From the NCBI GenBank assembly GCA_020205615.1, contig CM035164.1, positions 121,578,307-121,642,306 on the forward strand: a DNA stretch of 64,000 nt. The letters are read 5' to 3'. Positions 9,696-21,294 of this stretch are shown here, piece after piece. Under the pieces are notes generated by a model. That model searched no databases and was not told where the DNA came from. It saw nothing but the letters and a program-made list of their open reading frames with translations. Origin of the DNA: Panax quinquefolius (Eukaryota; Streptophyta; Magnoliopsida; Apiales; Araliaceae). Every line of letters begins with the position of its first letter. Position 1 is the first letter of the stretch. A program made the position numbers and the translations under genes.

Positions 9696-11696
9696 GGAAA
9701 ATGTTAGCACAATCAAGACTTGACACTTTTACTACCGATGGCTTTACCTGCTACTATTGCCACCCACCACATTTGAAATTCAATTGAGCACATTTCTCAC
9801 CAACCAATTCTAGAATTTTCCAAAATATTTTATCATTTAAATAATAATCAGAAACTTTAACAATTCATAGAAAATAGCCCGTTTATAAGAAAAATATGAA
9901 TTTTTTGTCCATTCCACACGAAATCGAATTCTATACAACTTTGCAACAGAAAGTTTTTCCAAATTCTAAACAGAAAATATCCGAAATCCATAAACGGATG
10001 ATTTTTAATACCTCCACTCCGACAAAATACTAAAAAAACACCTTAGCATTAATTCCTTCATTAATAACCACATAAAATAAATAAATCCATCATTTATATC
10101 TACATCAAATAAATATTTCCTTATCATATAAATCAATAATTAATTATTTCCAAATAATATTACAGAATCACAATTATGACAACCAGGCTGTTCCCAGGAA
10201 AGATGGAGCTTTTCGATAAGGATTTCTCCTTCTTGGCAAGCCGATTAGATGACCAAACCTCTCCTCGATGTAACTTTCTAGACATTGTCAATAATGCTAT
10301 CTAATAATATTATTCAAATAATATGAATTATTGATCCGATAATGGGAAATATTGTGCGATGACAATTATTAAAATAACAATAATATAAAATATCAATGCA
10401 AAGAATTATTGAATCAATAAAATAAAATATTGAATAAGAAATTATCAGTAATAATTATCGAGTAGTGCCTTCTCACGTAAGAATCAATAATTCAAAATAT
10501 TGTGCAATCTTTGCAGGTGCATCAGTGCAACAACGCCAGATATCTTTGTTGTGACGACCCCAAAATAGGTCCATTCCATCAAACCCATTCTCGAGTCGCC
10601 AAATATATGGTACGAAAAATAACTACAACTTTATTACAACAATTGTCGTGTGCAAAATACAACAACACATATCTTTGTGAGTTTGGATACAAATATATAC
10701 CAATCAGAAGACGTCACAATGACACCTTACATAAAGGTATAGTCAAAAACTGTTTTAGAAATTAGAATCTTTGGAAAGTGCTCAAGGAAACCTTCGTATG
10801 CGAGAGGCCATGCTTTTAGGTTATGGTAGATATCATATGGCCACGTAATTATCCTCGTTCACCTAATAGACCCCAAAGAAAAACATGAAGATTACTATCA
10901 TATTCTTCCCAATGGAGTCTTCTCTTGACATATCATTATCTCCACCGCTCTAATTTGGTATTATACTCCAAACAAACACCAAGATTATATAGGTAGTGCT
11001 TGTAAATATACTCAAGAAGTGGATGAGCACAACCATGTCTTATGATAACACGAGTTTGTATGTCATTAGACATCTTGTATGATAGTGACAAAACACCCTT
11101 CTAATGTTGGGTTCGCCACCCTATTTAATTCACCAAAATAACTATTAAATGATGTATAAAATACAACACACTAAAGCCCTCAATAAAATTATTTTCATAC
11201 TCTTTGGGAGAACCTCAACAACTATAAACCACCGCTCTATTCCCTTATTATCCCCGCCAACCCAAATACACTTTTATTACACCGAAAGGAATTGTGAAAC
11301 AAAAGGGTGAGCACAACTAGCCCAAGAAGAAATATTATGACTAAAGATAAATAAATTATCAATAGTCTTCATCAAGAATGAATCGTAGATTTAGAACATA
11401 TGGTAGATGATAAAACTTTTCAACCATAGTTGCAATGTGAACGAAGCAATCCATTAAAAGAGTCAAATAGACTATAAAGTCTATTATCTTCTCCACGCTA
11501 AAAGTCCACCAACAATATTTTATCCTGTAACATCAATCAACAGCCTTTCCACAATCATATGAATAACTCATAATCATAATTGTGATTCTAAATTCTCTTC
11601 TCATCCGGGACGAAAGATAATTTTCATCACCGCCTTTACCCAAACATCAAATATCATGGTTATACCAAATCACGCTCCTGCTCATAATCATACTAA

Positions 11697-12290
11697 TAAA
11701 TTCATCTTTGCACCATGGCCCAAAGATATTCATCAACAGCTCATCTTTACACTACAAAGCAAAAGATATTCAACAACAGTCATCTTTGCATTACGAGCCA
11801 AAGATATTCATCAATAATTCATCTTTGCACTACAAAGCAAAAGATATTCAACAACAGTCATCTTCAGCATTACGAGCCAAAGATATTCATCAATAATTCA
11901 TCTTTGCACTACAAAGCAAAGATATTCAACAACAAATCATCTTTGCATTACGAGCCAAAGATATTCATCAATAATTCATCTTTGCACTACAGGCTAAAGA
12001 TATTCAACAACAGGTCATCTTTGCATTACGAGCCAAAGATATTCATATATCAAAGAAATACATAATCATTTCAGAAGTTATATAACAATAATTATAACCA
12101 TGTTGATCAATTCACCTTTGCACTTAAGCTAAAAATATTCAATTGTAAATTCAATGGTCAAATGATCATACCAAATCAACAATTCAACTTTTGCACTACT
12201 GGCCAAAGAGAACCTATGGTCACGATCATACCAATAATCTACCCATCTTTACACTTAAGTCAAAGAGAAATATCATCATTAGGGTTATAA
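11697..12290 (-). repeat. Stem-loop tandem array (E2 left LTR)
   Basis: About eight units alternate between a CACTACAAAGCAAAGATATTC form and a CATTACGAGCCAAAGATATTC form, each with the ATCTTTG...CAAAGAT stem. Diverged units (CACTTAAGCTAAAAAT and CACTACTGGCCAAAGA) follow. Confidence 0.8.
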
Positions 12291-12392
12291 GAATGTTATA
12301 TAAAAATAATATAATCAAAACATGGTTTTAATTTCAAGAGTAAGATTCATAAATCAACGATAATTTAGTTAGAAAAAGAAACCAATTTTATG

Positions 12393-12835
12393 CGTGAATA
12401 GTAACTCGTGAATAAGAACCCATGAATAGTAACTTCATGAATAGTAACTCATGAATAGAACCCATGAATAGTAACCCATGAATAGTAACCGTAAATAGTA
12501 ACTCATGAATAAGTAACTTCGTGAATAGTAACTCATGAATAAGAACTCGTGAATTGTAACTCATGAATAAGAACTCGTGAATAAGACTCAGATTCGTAAA
12601 TACATAAGTCTTAGTATCGTAAATAATATCATATACGTAAATAAGTATTATATACATGAATAATTATGGTATACATGAATAGTCTTAGTATCGTGAATAG
12701 TAACCCGACTCAAAAAGATAGAAATTCCACAAAAACATCTTCACGCTTAATGAATAGTACTGTGAATAGTAACTCGTGAATAAGAACTCATGAATAGTAA
12801 CTCGTGAATAAGAACTCATGAATAGTAACCCCGAT
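12393..12835 (-). repeat. GTTACTATTCAYGA minisatellite (E2 left LTR)
   Basis: About 25 copies of a ~15-base unit (plus strand GAATAGTAACTCRT or GAATAAGAACTCRT) lie between the stem-loop array and the TATA box. They therefore sit in the early transcript leader on the minus strand. A middle stretch (12590-12700) has decayed to TATACATGAATAAT-like units. Confidence 0.75.
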
Positions 12836-13117
12836 GAAAAAGTTCCAAATTTGATAAAAACTTCAGATCAATATTTCAACATAATGATATTGAAGAAATA
12901 ATATCATTATGAAAAAAAAATATATCCTTACTATCCCTTACCTCAAAAAGAAGCAAAGACTTCGACGGATATCTGATATAATATCAAGGAAACTTGCAGA
13001 CCGATGAATATCAACTCACCAAGTATCTAAATACTCACAAATTACACTCAATAATCTAGAGAGAGAAAGAGAGAAAGCTTATGTTTCTGGTGTGATTTTC
13101 AATTCTAACTTAGCCCT

Positions 13118-13126
13118 CTATTTATA
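13118..13126 (-). promoter_or_regulatory. TATA box, E2 left LTR
   Basis: The reverse complement is TATAAATAG, with the same neighbours as in the other C LTRs. The donor-like GAGGTAAGGG is centred on 12941, about 185 bases downstream. Confidence 0.65.
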
Positions 13127-15398
13127 GGAAAATTTTAGCAGACTTGACACTGCTGACCCGATGGCTTTACTCGCTACTATTCCCACCCACCACATTTGAA
13201 ATAAAATTCAGCACATTTCTTCACCAACCACAAGTGGGGGCCCACTCAATTCTAGAATTTTCCACCAAAATGCTAAATTCGGATACTTGATAATTTTGAA
13301 CCATTCACCTCTTAAAATTCATAACAAATCATACGTTCATTTTTAACGGTTCAAAATTTGTGGACACATACTCAACATATATATATATAACATATCCAAA
13401 AATTACAACGATCCAACTAGTTGGATTAAAAATTATAACTCACGTAATATATCTCAAAACACTTTGGTTTAATTTTTAATATCTTCATTCAAACAAAATC
13501 TTGATAAAATACCTCAACATTAATTCCTTCATTTATAACCACATAAATAAATCCATCATTTATATCCACATCAAATAAATATTTCCTTATCATATAAATC
13601 AATAACTAATTATTCACAAATAATATTACGAATCACAATAATGACAACCAGTTTGTTCCCGAGGAAGAGGGGCTTTCAATAAAATTTCTCCTTCTTGGCG
13701 GCGCTAATTAGGTGACCAAACCTCTCCTTAGATGTAACTTTCTAGACATTGCCAATAGTCTTATCTAATAATATTATTCAAATAATATGAATTATTGATC
13801 GATAACGAGAAATATTGATGCGGTGATAATTATTGAAACAACAATAATATAAAATATCAACGCAAAGAATTATTGAATCGATAAAATAAAATATTGAATG
13901 ATAATTACTTTAACAATTATTGAGTAGTGCCTTCTTGTGTGTAAGATCAATAATTCAAAATATCATGTAAAATCGTATTATTCTTTATGCGAACACGCGT
14001 ATTCATCGTATTTTAACCATCGGGTATTCCAACGATGTTAACTTGAGAACGATTACGCCGTTATTTATAAAAACTTAATTTTGTCGTTTTCTTCATCCGA
14101 AGCAGTTATTCCATTATGGGGCCCAAAAAATGGTCATACTGTACAGTAAATTTAATATTCCCCACGTAAAGTGTAAGACCTCAATTTTTTTTTTTTAAAA
14201 GGAATTTCCTTTATTTATTATTTTGAAATAGTAAGGGTTGATTTGATTAATGTGGATAGTTAAGGGTTAAATACGCAAATATTTCAAAATAAGCAAGTGG
14301 TTATAAAATATTCATTTTGTTTGGGAATATTCGTTTGGTCGTGGAATATTCAGATCGTCGTGAATATTCGAACGACTTTGCAAGCACCAATGTGTGGGCC
14401 CCATAACTGAAAGCGATTGGATGAAGAAAAACGCAAATAAATATAAGTTGTTAAAAATAATCTACGTGAGTTGTTATCAAGTAAGACCGCTTGAATATTC
14501 CTTAAGTGGTTAAAATACGAAATACGCGGTATCGCATAAAAGAAAGATACTCGTATTGCACAAGATTGTTGAATTATCGATCCTTACGTAAGAAGGCACT
14601 ACTCAATAATTTTCACAAAGAAGTTATCGCTCAATATTTTATTTTATCGATTCAATAATTGTCATATTGATATTTTATATTATTGTTGTTCAATAATTGT
14701 CATCGCACATTATCTCCATTATCGATCAATAATTCATATTATTTGAATAATATTATTAGATAAAGATTATTGGCAATGTCTAGAAAGTTCTCATCGAGGA
14801 GAGGTTTGGTCACCTAATCAAGCCGCCAAGAAGTGAGAAATCCTTATCTGAAAGCCCCTCTTTCCTGAACTACCGGTCATTATAATTGTGATTCTCAGTA
14901 ATATTATTTGTGAATAATTAATTATCGATTCATATGATAAAGAAATATTTATTTTATGTGGATATAAATGATGGATTTATTTATGTGGTTATAAATGAAG
15001 AAATTAATGTTGAGGTGTTTTATCGAAGATTTTATCGAGTTCGAGGTATTAAAATTAAATCGTGGGTTTTGAGATATATCATGGGGTTATAATTTTTAAT
15101 CCGACCGCTTGGATTGTGGTAATTTTTGGGTATGTTATACATACATAAGTTGAGTATATGTCCACAAATTTTGAACCGTTAAAAATGCACGTAATGATTT
15201 GTTATGAATTTTAAGAGGTGTCTGATTCGAAATTAGGTTTATAATTGATTTTGGTGGAAAATTCTAGAATTGAGTGGGCCCCACTTGTGGTTGGTGAAGA
15301 AATGTGCTGAATTTTATTTCAAATGTGGTGGGTGGCAATAGTAGTGTAAAGCCATCGTGTAAGAGTCAAGTCTCGCTTTACTACGGCTAACATTTTCC

Positions 15399-15407
15399 TA
15401 TAAATAG
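15399..15407 (+). promoter_or_regulatory. TATA box, S2
   Basis: TATAAATAGAGGGCT is the C-type promoter version inside an LTR with B-type ends. GAGGTAAGGG follows about 175 bases downstream. Confidence 0.65.
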
Positions 15408-15684
15408 AGGGCTGTTAGAATTGAAAATCACACCGAAACAAAGTTTTCTCTTTTCCTCTCTATATTATCGAGCGTATTTTGTGAGTATTTAGATATTTTG
15501 AGAGTTGTTTGTCAAAGACAAGTTTCATTCAAAGATCACTTCCGACCTTTCCTTCCGGCAAGCACTCGATTCTTCGAGGTAAGGGATATTATAATTTTTT
15601 TCAGAATGATATTATTTCTTCAATATCATTATGCTAAAATGTCGATCTCAAGTTTTTATCAAATTTGGAACTTTTTCATGTCGG

Positions 15685-15835
15685 GGTTACTATTTATGAG
15701 TTACTATTCACGAAGTTACTATTCATGAGTTACTATTCACGAGTACTATTCATAAGCGTGAAGATGTTTTTTTTGTGGAATTTCTATCTTTTGGTGTCTG
15801 AGTTACTATTCACGATACGGCACTATTCACTATTC
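15685..15835 (+). repeat. GTTACTATTCAYGA minisatellite (S2)
   Basis: Five to six units occur just after the donor-like site: TTACTATTTATGAG, then TTACTATTCACGA forms. Confidence 0.65.
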
Positions 15836-16064
15836 AATTAAAATAAAATTTCTTCTTTTCGTCCAAAATATCTATTCGGATACTAGCTTTGATTGTATCC
15901 ATGTTTTGATCATTCTTGAATTTTACACCACTATGATTATTTTGAGGTATTTTTGAACATGGATAAAACAAAGTACTAATCCTTAATCCTTGTCATTTTG
16001 TTTCAATTGGATTCGTTTCTTTAAAAATATTTTTCATCATCCTCGGTCTTAAATGATGATATTA

Positions 16065-16265
16065 TTGAATATCTTTGGCTCAGAGTGCAAAGATGAATAA
16101 TTTCTGAAGAATATCTTTGGCACAGAAGTGCAAAGATGAACAGTGTTTAAATGAATACGACCGATCGATGAATATCTTTGGCCTTTAGTGCAAAGATGAA
16201 CAGTGTTGAGATGAACATGACCGATTGATGAATATCTTTGGCACAGTAGGTGCAAAGATGAATAT
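16065..16265 (+). repeat. Stem-loop units (S2)
   Basis: Four units of the GAATATCTTTGGC...GTGCAAAGATGAA type have spacers of differing length. The sense strand reads ATCTTTG...CAAAGAT. Confidence 0.75.
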
Positions 16266-16799
16266 TTGATTTGAGAAGAATATCGATTGATGTTACAGGA
16301 TAAAATATTGATGATGGACCGTTGAATTCATAGATTATAGTAGATTTCATTCTCTACGTAACTCTTCTATGAATTATTATTTCATTGCGAATATTGATCT
16401 GAAACTTGTTATTCATTGTATTCTATTAAATTTTTCCTCGTCAAGACTAACGATAATTTGTTGTATATTATCTTAGTCATAATATTCTTTACCGCTAGTT
16501 GAGCTCACCCTTTTCCTTTTTGTTCCATTCTTCTCGTGAGGCGAGAATATAAGCGAAGTACGAGCCTGGAATTATGGAATGAAGGTTTTAGAAAGGATTG
16601 TTTAGTAGTCCTCACCATTTTGTAAAATAATGTATCAATAAATGTGATGAGGATTTATTTGAGTATAAATATTGTCTGAAGATAATTTTTGTATTTAAAC
16701 TCACAGCTTTCTTTGTTGTAATAATTAAGTTGTAGTTGTTTACGTACCATGTATTGACAACTCGAAATGGGTGATGTATACCTATTTTGGGGCGTCACG

Positions 16800-16984
16800 G
16801 AAAGAATATTCCACGACCAAACGAATATTCCCAAATAATAATGAATATTTTATAACCACTTGTGTATTTTGAAAAAAAAATTCATATATCACCCTTAACT
16901 TTAACTTTTATCAATTTAACCATTTACCTAATAGTAATTATAAGAAAAATTGAATACTTTTATTTCATAAAATTCGGGTCTTAC
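16800..16984 (-). mobile_element. E2 left LTR, type C (end piece)
   Basis: The U3 start of the left C LTR resumes after S2. It carries two GAATATTCC-type palindromes and ends ...TTCGGGTCTTACA, which is TGTAAGACCCGAA on the minus strand. Confidence 0.88.
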
Positions 16985-17478
16985 AATCTCCCTCCTTATG
17001 AAATTTCGTCCCCAAAATTTACGTGCACTCGTATTTCAAAGAGTTGAGAATACCTTGCTTTCATTTCGATTTCATCTTTCCATCATCATGATTTCTCCAT
17101 TGCTTTCATCTCCTGTATTTCAAATATCATTCTAGAATACAACTTCAAAACAAGGGTTAATTGAATAAATTAATATATCATATAATATCCCGATATTATG
17201 ATTGACCAACAAATAAGCTTAGGTAGGACACTACTAGCGAAGGATTTATTCATCTCTCCCTCCTAGTTCTAATCCCGATCTCCGCCAGAGATCATATCCC
17301 TAAGCTCGATACCAATCAGAACTATGGACACCAACTTGTATCAAGACCTCACATTGATACTATCGGTTTGCCACCGCAGAATCCAAGGCCCCCTACGGAG
17401 AGTCCGCATCTGCATCCCCCATCAACAGAAGTCACCAATGAGAGGCTCGGGGCTCTTTACTTATAGCTCGATACCAAC
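16985..17478 (-). mobile_element. E2 internal spacer 1 (no coding)
   Basis: Only about 490 bases separate two C LTRs. On the minus strand they comprise a PBS (17466-17476), the PBS-duplication module, a second PBS copy (17304-17314), a short leader, a deletion point, a stub of 3' noncoding sequence and the PPT (next to 16985, TAAGGAGGGAGAT). gag and pol are absent. Spacer 2 (21295) has the same leader-to-stub junction. This shows type C to be a non-autonomous, coding-less family (LARD-like by definition) that retains its cis sites. Confidence 0.8.
17304..17476 (-). repeat. PBS-duplication module (E2 spacer 1)
   Basis: Two copies of GCTCGATACCA (17304-17314 and 17466-17476) lie 162 bases apart. 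They enclose sequence with TTTGCCACCGCAGAATCCAA and AGGCTCGGGGCTCTTT. The same arrangement is at 31032-31206 and 44157-44334; a copy without the PBS pair is in E3 pol at 25986. Confidence 0.7.
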
Positions 17479-18644
17479 CGTGACGACCCCAAAATAGGTC
17501 CATTCCATCCAACCCATTCTCGAGTCGCCAAATATATGGTACGAAAAATAACTACAACTTTATTACAACAATTGTCGTGGTAAAATACAACAACACATAT
17601 GTCATGAGTTTGGATACAAATATATACCAATCAGAAGCACGTCACAATGACACCTTACATAAAGGTATAGTCAAAAACCTGTTTTAGAAATTAGAATCTT
17701 TGGGAAGTGCTCAAGAAACCTTCGTATACGGGAGGCCATGCTTTTAGGTTATGGTAGATATCATATGGCCACGTAATTATCCTTGGTCAATTCTAATAGA
17801 CCCCAAAGAAAAACAAGAAGATTACTATCATATTCTTCCCAATGGCGAGTCTTCTCTTGACATATCATTATCTCCACTGCCTCTAATTTGGTATTATACT
17901 CCAAACAAACACCAAGATTATATAGGTAGTGCTTGTAAATATACTCAAAGAAGTGGATGAAAGACAACCATGTCTTATGATAACACGAGTTTGTATGTCA
18001 TTAAACATCTTGTATGATAGTGACAAAACACCCTTCCAAAGTCAGGTTCGCCACACCCTATTTAATTCACCAAAATAACTATTAAATGATGTATAAAATA
18101 CAACACACTAAAGCCCTCAATAAAATTATTTTCATACTCTTTGTGAGAACCTCAACAACTATAGACCACCGCTTTCTATTCCCTTATTATCCCCGGCCAA
18201 CCCAAATTTACACTTTTATTACCCGAAAGGAATTGTGAAACAAAAGGGTGAGCACAACTAGCCAAAGAAGAAATATTATGACTAAAGATAAATAAATTAT
18301 CAATAGTCTTCATCAAGAATGAATCGTAGATTTAGAACATATGGTAGATGATAAAACTTTTCAACCATAGTTGCAAATGAACGAGCAATCCATTAAAAGA
18401 GTCAAATAGACTATAAAGTCTATTATCTTCTCCACGTTAAAAGTCCACCAACAATATTTTATCCCCAGTAACATCAATCAACAGCCTCCTTTCCACAATC
18501 ATATGAATAACTCATAATCATAATTGTGATTCTAAATTCCTCTTCTCATCCGGACGAAGATAATTTTCATCACCGCCTTTACCTCAAACATCAAATATCA
18601 TGGTTATACCAAATCACGCCTTCTGCTCATAATCATACTAATAA

Positions 18645-19200
18645 ATTCATCTTTGCACCATGGCCCAAAGATATTCATCAACAGATTCATCTTTACACTA
18701 CAAAGCAAAGATATTCAACAACAAAATCATCTTTGCATTACGAGCCAAAGATATTCATCAATAATTCATCTTTGCACTACAAAGCAAAGATATTCAACAA
18801 CAGTCATCTTTGCATTACGAGCCAAAGATATTCATCAATAATTCATCTTTGCACTACAAAGCAAAGATATTCAACAACAGTCATCTTTGCATTACGAGCC
18901 AAAGATATTCATCAATAATTCATCTTTTGCACTACAAAAAGATATTCATACATAATCTTTGCATTTCGAGCCAAAGATATATATATCAATAAATACATAA
19001 TCATTTCGTATTATATAACATAATTATAACCATGTTGATCATTCACCTTTGCACTTAAGCTAAAAATATTCAATTGTAAATTCAATGGTCATGATCATAC
19101 CAGTCAACAATTCAACTTTTGCACTACTGGCCAAAGAGAACCTATGGTCACGATCATACCAATAATCTACCCATCTTTACACTTAAGTCAAAGAGAAATA
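18645..19200 (-). repeat. Stem-loop tandem array (E2 middle LTR)
   Basis: About eight units have alternating loop sequences (CACTACAAAG and CATTACGAGC) and the shared ATCTTTG...CAAAGAT stem. Two diverged units follow. ORFs over this array are repeat translations. Confidence 0.8.
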
Positions 19201-19319
19201 TCATCATTAGGGTTATAAGAATGTTATATAAAAATAATATAATCAAAACATGGTTTTAATTTCAAGAGTAAGATTCATAAATCAACGATAATTTAGTTAG
19301 AAAAAGAAACCAATTTTGT

Positions 19320-19770
19320 GCTGAATAAGAACTCGTGAATAAGAACCCATGAATAAGTAACTTCATGAATAGTAACTCATGAATAGTAACCCATGAATAG
19401 TAACCCATGAATAGTAACTTCAGAATAAGTAACTCATGAATAGTAACTCGTGAATAGTAACTCATGAATAAGAATCGTGAATTGTAACTCATGAATAAGA
19501 ATCTCGTGAATAGTACTCAGTATTCAGACATAAGTAGTATCTAGTATACGTATATAATATCATATACGTAAATAGTATTATATACATGAATAATGTCGAT
19601 ATATCATGAATAAGTCCAGATATCGTGAATAAGAACCCCGACTCAAAAAGATAGAAATTCCACAAAAAACATCTTCACGCTTCATTAATAGTACTTTCGT
19701 GAATAAGAACTCGTGAATAGTAACTCATGAATAGTAACTCGTGAATAAGAACTCATGAATAGTAACCCCG
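19320..19770 (-). repeat. GTTACTATTCAYGA minisatellite (E2 middle LTR)
   Basis: About 25 copies of GAATAGTAACTCRT or GAATAAGAACTCRT flank a decayed centre with ATATACGTAAATAG-like units. Confidence 0.75.
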
Positions 19771-20051
19771 AGATGAAAAGTTCCAAATTTGATAAAAACT
19801 TCAGATCAATATTTCAACATAATGATATTGAAGAAATAATATCATTACGAAAAAAAAATATCCCTTACTATCCCTTACCTCAAAAAGAAAGAAGACTTCC
19901 GACGGATATCTGATATGACGTGAAGGAAACTTGCAGACGATGAATATCAACTCACCAAGTATCTAAATACTCACAAATTACACTCAATAATCTAGAGAGA
20001 GAGAGAGAAAGCTTATGTTTACGGTGTGATTTTCAATTCTAACTTAGCCCT

Positions 20052-20060
20052 CTATTTATA
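20052..20060 (-). promoter_or_regulatory. TATA box, E2 middle LTR
   Basis: The minus strand reads TATAAATAGAGGGCT. GAGGTAAGGG lies about 175 bases downstream. Confidence 0.65.
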
Positions 20061-21294
20061 GGAAAATTTTAGCGAGACTTGACTGCAAACTTTGATGGCT
20101 TTACCTGCTACTATTCCCACCCACCACATTTGAAATAAAATTCAGCACATTTCTTCACCAACCACAAGTGGGGCCCACTCAATTCTAGAATTTTCCACCA
20201 AAATGCTAAATTCGGATACTTCAATAATTTTTGAACCATTCACCTCTTAAAATTCATAACAAATCATACGTTCATTTTTAACCGGTTCAAAATTTGTGGA
20301 CACATACTCAACATATATATATGTATAACATATCCAAAAATTACAACGATCCAACTATTTGGATTAAAAATTATAACTCACGTAATATATCTCAAAAACA
20401 CTTTGGTTTAATTTTTAATATCTTCATTCAAACAAAAATACTTGATAAAATACCTCAACATTAATTCCTTCATTTATAACCACATAAATAAATCCATCAT
20501 TTATATCCACATCAAATAAATATTTCCTTATCATATAAATCAATAACTAATTATTCACAAATAATATTACGTAATCACAATAATAATGACCAAAGTTGTT
20601 CCTCAGAAAGAGGGGCTTTCCAATAAGAATTTCTCTCATCTTGGTGCCATGCAATTAGGTGACCAAACCTCTCCTTAGACAGTAACTTTCTAGACATTGC
20701 CAATAGTGCTATCTAATAATATTATTCAAATAATATGAATTATTGATCCGATAACGAGAAATATCAGGCGTTGATAATTATTGAAACAACAATAATATAA
20801 AATATCAACGCAAAGAATTATTGAATCAATAAAATAAAATATTGAATAAAGAATTACTTTAACAATTATTGAGTAGTGCCTTCTTATGTAAGGATCAATA
20901 ATTCAAAAATACCGTAAAAATCGCAGTGCCTCTTAATGCGAACACGCGTGACATCGTATTTTAACCACCGGGTATTCCAACAAAGGTTAATCTGTAACGA
21001 TTACGCCGCTTATTTATAAAAACTTAATTTTGTCGCTTTCTTCATCCGACGCTTATTCTACATTATGGGCCCAAAATGGTCGCTACTGGCAAATTTAATA
21101 TTCCCGACGGAAAAGAATATTCCACGACCAAACGAAATATTCCCAAACAATAATGAATATTTTATAACCACTTGTGTATTTTGAAAAAAATTCATATATC
21201 ACCCTTAACTTTAACTTTTATCAATTTAACCATTTACCGAATAGAAATTATAAGAAAAATTGAATACTTTTATTTCATAAAATTCGGTCTTACA

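Larger units (their letters stand above)
6993..10549 (-). mobile_element. S1 solo LTR, chimeric C/A type (main part)
   Basis: This is a minus-strand LTR read here from its 3' end (TGTGACGCCCCCAAAATAGG). With its last piece (37446-37754) it is about 3.87 kb. TGAGC target copies flank it and there is no second LTR, so it is a solo LTR. Its ends, promoter and U3 match type C. The stretch 8700-9500 matches the unique R/U5 region of type A (reverse of about 1200-1800), so the LTR is mosaic. It contains a coding-like block (7146-7557), a stem-loop array (8181-8600), a TATA box (9687) and a donor-like site near 9530. E2 interrupts it at 10550. Confidence 0.85.
10550..14171 (-). mobile_element. E2 left (3') LTR, type C (first part)
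   Basis: The LTR begins TGTGACGACCCCAAAATAGG inside S1. It holds the U5 coding-like block (10690-11100), a stem-loop array (11697-12290), GTTACTATTCAYGA minisatellite (12393-12835), a donor-like site (12941), a TATA box (13118) and a U3 with a CAATTATTG box (13914). It is interrupted at 14172 by solo LTR S2 and ends at 16800-16984. Without S2 it is about 3.8 kb, like the other two C LTRs. The flank TTTGT (10545) compares only loosely with ACTGT at 37446, so this target duplication is degraded. Confidence 0.85.
14172..16799 (+). mobile_element. S2 solo LTR, chimeric B/C
   Basis: This plus-strand LTR (TGTAAGACC... to ...GGGGCGTCACG) is inserted in the U3 of the left C LTR. The flanks TAAAG (14167) and GAAAG (16800) are a 5-bp target duplication with one mismatch. 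Undisrupted C LTRs read straight through this point. The first ~700 bases and the part after about 15600 match type B. About 14960-15440, including the promoter, matches type C, so the LTR is recombinant. It holds two CAATAATTG boxes (14653, 14691), TATA (15399), a GAGGTAAGGG donor-like site (about 15577), minisatellite (15685-15835), stem-loop units (16065-16265) and AATAAA (16637). Confidence 0.85.
17479..21294 (-). mobile_element. E2 middle LTR, type C (complete)
   Basis: This is the only uninterrupted C LTR (3816 bases). It begins CGTGACGACCCC after the PBS and ends ...TTCGGTCTTACA before a PPT. It contains the U5 coding-like block (17640-18040), stem-loop array (18645-19200), minisatellite (19320-19770), donor-like site (about 19882), TATA box (20052) and a CAATTATTG box (20873). 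It can serve as the reference copy for type C. Confidence 0.9.

Noticed and set aside
11715..12065. ORF of 116 codons with repeating SLHYKAKIFNNS-type residues, and similar ORFs at 18526-18992 and 34959-35222
   Set aside because: They are translations of the stem-loop tandem repeat whose unit length keeps a frame open. Composition and periodicity follow the DNA repeat.
12388..12657. ORFs rich in SYYSRVTIHELLF (also 19262-19492 and 47359-47664)
   Set aside because: These are translations of the 15-base minisatellite, which is divisible by three and so stays open in one frame.
17751..17960. Plus-strand ORF IDPKEKQEDYYH in the C LTR
   Set aside because: It lies antisense to the minus-strand frame in the same U5 block and is interrupted in S1. 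I cannot decide between strands, so it is not listed as a gene.
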